Assembly: GCA_009377585.1 (NCBI GenBank)
Contig: WHTS01000018.1
Location: forward strand, 1 to 45,342
Source: Betaproteobacteria bacterium
Lineage (GTDB): Bacteria > Pseudomonadota > Gammaproteobacteria > Burkholderiales > WYBJ01
Direction: 5' to 3'
Length of the DNA stretch: 45,342 nucleotides
In this document: positions 44,146 through 45,342 of the stretch, in pieces
Layout: every line of letters begins with the position of its first letter
Position numbering within the stretch: position 1 is the first letter of the stretch
Position numbers and translations under genes: made by a program
Notes under the pieces: generated by a model
Database searches by the model: none
The model's input: the letters and a program-made list of their open reading frames with translations, nothing else
What the model was told of the DNA's origin: nothing

Positions 44146-45291
44146 TTATTGGAAGAAAAGGCGCATCGCGTCCCAGCCGCGCGCGAAGATGTTGCCGAGC
44201 TCGACGGTTTCGATGGCGACCACCGGCACTTCGGTGAGCGGCTTGCCGTCGAGCGTGATGCGCATCGTGCCGACCCGCTGGCCGGTCGTGACCGGTGCAA
44301 CCAGCGGCTGCTGGCTCTCTAGGGTGGCCTTGAGCTTTTCCGCCTGGCCCTTGGGCAGGGTGAAGTAGAGGTCGCGCTCGAAGCCGGCGTTGACCGTATC
44401 GGTGCTCCCCTTCCACACGCGCAAGTTGGCGACCTGCTGGCCCTTCTGGTACAGCCGCACCGTATCGTAGAACTGGAAGCCGAAGTTGAGCAATTTCTGA
44501 CTTTCGGCCGCCCGCGCCCTCGATGAGCTCGCCCCCAGCACCACGGAGATCAGGCGCCGTTCGCCGCGCCTGGAGGAGGTGACCAGGCAGTAGCCGGCGT
44601 TCTTGGTGTGGCCGGTCTTCATGCCGTCCACGCTGGGATCGCTCCACAGCAGGCGGTTGCGGTTCGGCTGCTTGATCTTGTTGTAGGTGAATTCCTTCTG
44701 CGAATACAGCGGGTAGTATTCGGGATGATCGCGAATGATCGCCGCGGCGAGCTTCGCCATGTCGGCTGCCGTCGAATAGTGCTGCGGATCGGGCAGGCCG
44801 GTCGAGTTGGTGAAGTTCGTGTTGGTGAGGCCCAGCCGCTTCGCCTCCTTGTTCATGAGCAGAGCGAAGCTCTCCTCGGAGCCTGCCACCGCTTCGGCCA
44901 GCGCGATCGACGCATCGTTGCCCGACTGCACGATCACCCCGTGCAACAGCTCGTCCACGGTCACGGGCATGCGCGGCTCGATAAAGGTGCGCGATCCCTC
45001 GGCCTTCCACGCGCGTTGCGATACCGGCACGTTCTGATCGAGCTTCAGGGTCTTCTGCTTGAGCGCGTCGAAAACGACGTAGGCCGTCATTAACTTGGTG
45101 AGCGACGCCGGCTCGATGCGCTCGTCGGCATCGTGTGCGACCAGCATCTGGGTCGACTGGAAGTCGTAGAGCAGGTAGGACTTCGCCGCGATTGTCGGCG
45201 CAGTCGGCGTGCCTTGCGCGTGCGCGCCGGAGGCGGAGAACAGCAGCAGAAGCAGGATCGGAAGCAGGGGCAGGCGGATCGGACGAATCAT
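44146..45291 (-). CDS. dacA: D-alanyl-D-alanine carboxypeptidase (PBP5/6 family)
   Basis: The 381-residue serine peptidase trims the terminal D-Ala from peptidoglycan stem peptides. It has a signal peptide (PLLPILLLLLFSASGAHAQ), the SxxK motif in EPASLTKLMTAYV, SxN in QSGNDASIALAEAV, and KTG in GMKTGHTKNAGYC, followed by the PBP5 C-terminal beta domain (about 285-370) and a final amphipathic segment (ELGNIFARGWDAMRLFFQ) that would tie it to the inner membrane. All catalytic residues are present and the length is normal. AGGT lies 3 nt before the ATG. It formerly headed an operon with dat, now split by a MITE-like element. Confidence 0.96.
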   Translation of the reverse strand: MIRPIRLPLLPILLLLLFSASGAHAQGTPTAPTIAAKSYLLYDFQSTQMLVAHDADERIEPASLTKLMTAYVVFDALKQKTLKLDQNVPVSQRAWKAEGSRTFIEPRMPVTVDELLHGVIVQSGNDASIALAEAVAGSEESFALLMNKEAKRLGLTNTNFTNSTGLPDPQHYSTAADMAKLAAAIIRDHPEYYPLYSQKEFTYNKIKQPNRNRLLWSDPSVDGMKTGHTKNAGYCLVTSSRRGERRLISVVLGASSSRARAAESQKLLNFGFQFYDTVRLYQKGQQVANLRVWKGSTDTVNAGFERDLYFTLPKGQAEKLKATLESQQPLVAPVTTGQRVGTMRITLDGKPLTEVPVVAIETVELGNIFARGWDAMRLFFQ

Positions 45292-45342
45292 CGAACCTCG
45301 TGCGAGCGGAAGTGAAAGGCGCGCGGGCAGTACGCGCAGGGA

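Overview
The window looks like chromosomal DNA of a GC-rich betaproteobacterium (Burkholderiales/Nitrosomonadales-like; genus not recognised). The evidence is gene order and content typical of that class: yqiA - RNase II-like gene - tonB-like - aroE - mtgA; leuS - lptE - holA - proA; polA divergent from a DUF2782 gene - thrB - BPSS1780-type gene, converging on uvrD; dacA - dat - ybeD - lipB - lipA; and a Bug/TctC-type receptor gene beside an SDR gene. No rRNA, tRNA, CRISPR array, prophage or complete insertion sequence was seen.

Layout. (1) 1-3.8 kb is the accessory part. The window opens in the 3' end of a group II intron (last 49 codons of its reverse transcriptase/maturase, then domains V and VI). 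The intron ends about 6 bp from the stop codon of a large minus-strand gene. That gene encodes an XRE helix-turn-helix, a SNF2-type helicase and a DUF3883-like PD-(D/E)XK nuclease in one chain, and a perfect palindrome over its predicted -10 box suggests autoregulation. (2) 4.1-8.1 kb: TctC-type solute receptor, an SDR that has lost its catalytic Tyr and Lys, an EamA/DMT transporter and alanine dehydrogenase. (3) 8.5-13.8 kb: yqiA esterase, RNB exoribonuclease, TonB-like protein, shikimate dehydrogenase and a monofunctional transglycosylase. (4) 13.8-17.6 kb: DM13 protein, HDOD protein and a lipoyl-domain dihydrolipoamide dehydrogenase, separated by palindromic repeats. (5) 17.8-23.3 kb: minus-strand leuS-lptE-holA-proA cluster. 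(6) 23.6-30.5 kb: FecR/SPOR protein, a PAS sensor kinase divergent from a response regulator with an ATPase-type output, oxyR, a cupin protein and a small exported protein. (7) 30.9-38.5 kb: uvrD, BPSS1780 membrane protein, thrB, DUF2782, polA. (8) 38.6-45.3 kb: unknown anchored protein, DUF4197, TlpA-like thioredoxin, lipA, lipB, ybeD, dat, dacA.

Functional links. lipB makes and lipA completes the lipoyl group that lpdA's own lipoyl domain would carry. aroE, thrB and proA supply amino acids. mtgA, dacA and dat concern the cell wall; dat makes D-amino acids. polA and uvrD serve DNA repair.

The most distinctive features of an otherwise housekeeping region are its many short palindromic elements (at least five families, two with MITE-like inverted termini) and changes in individual genes: a DNA polymerase I whose proofreading site has lost all four carboxylates, a dacA-dat operon split by a 192-bp MITE-like insertion, and a 23-nt C homopolymer between inverted repeats that extends the kinase reading frame. 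The best candidate for an unusual system is the self-regulated XRE-SNF2-nuclease protein at the left edge; any partner genes would lie outside the window.
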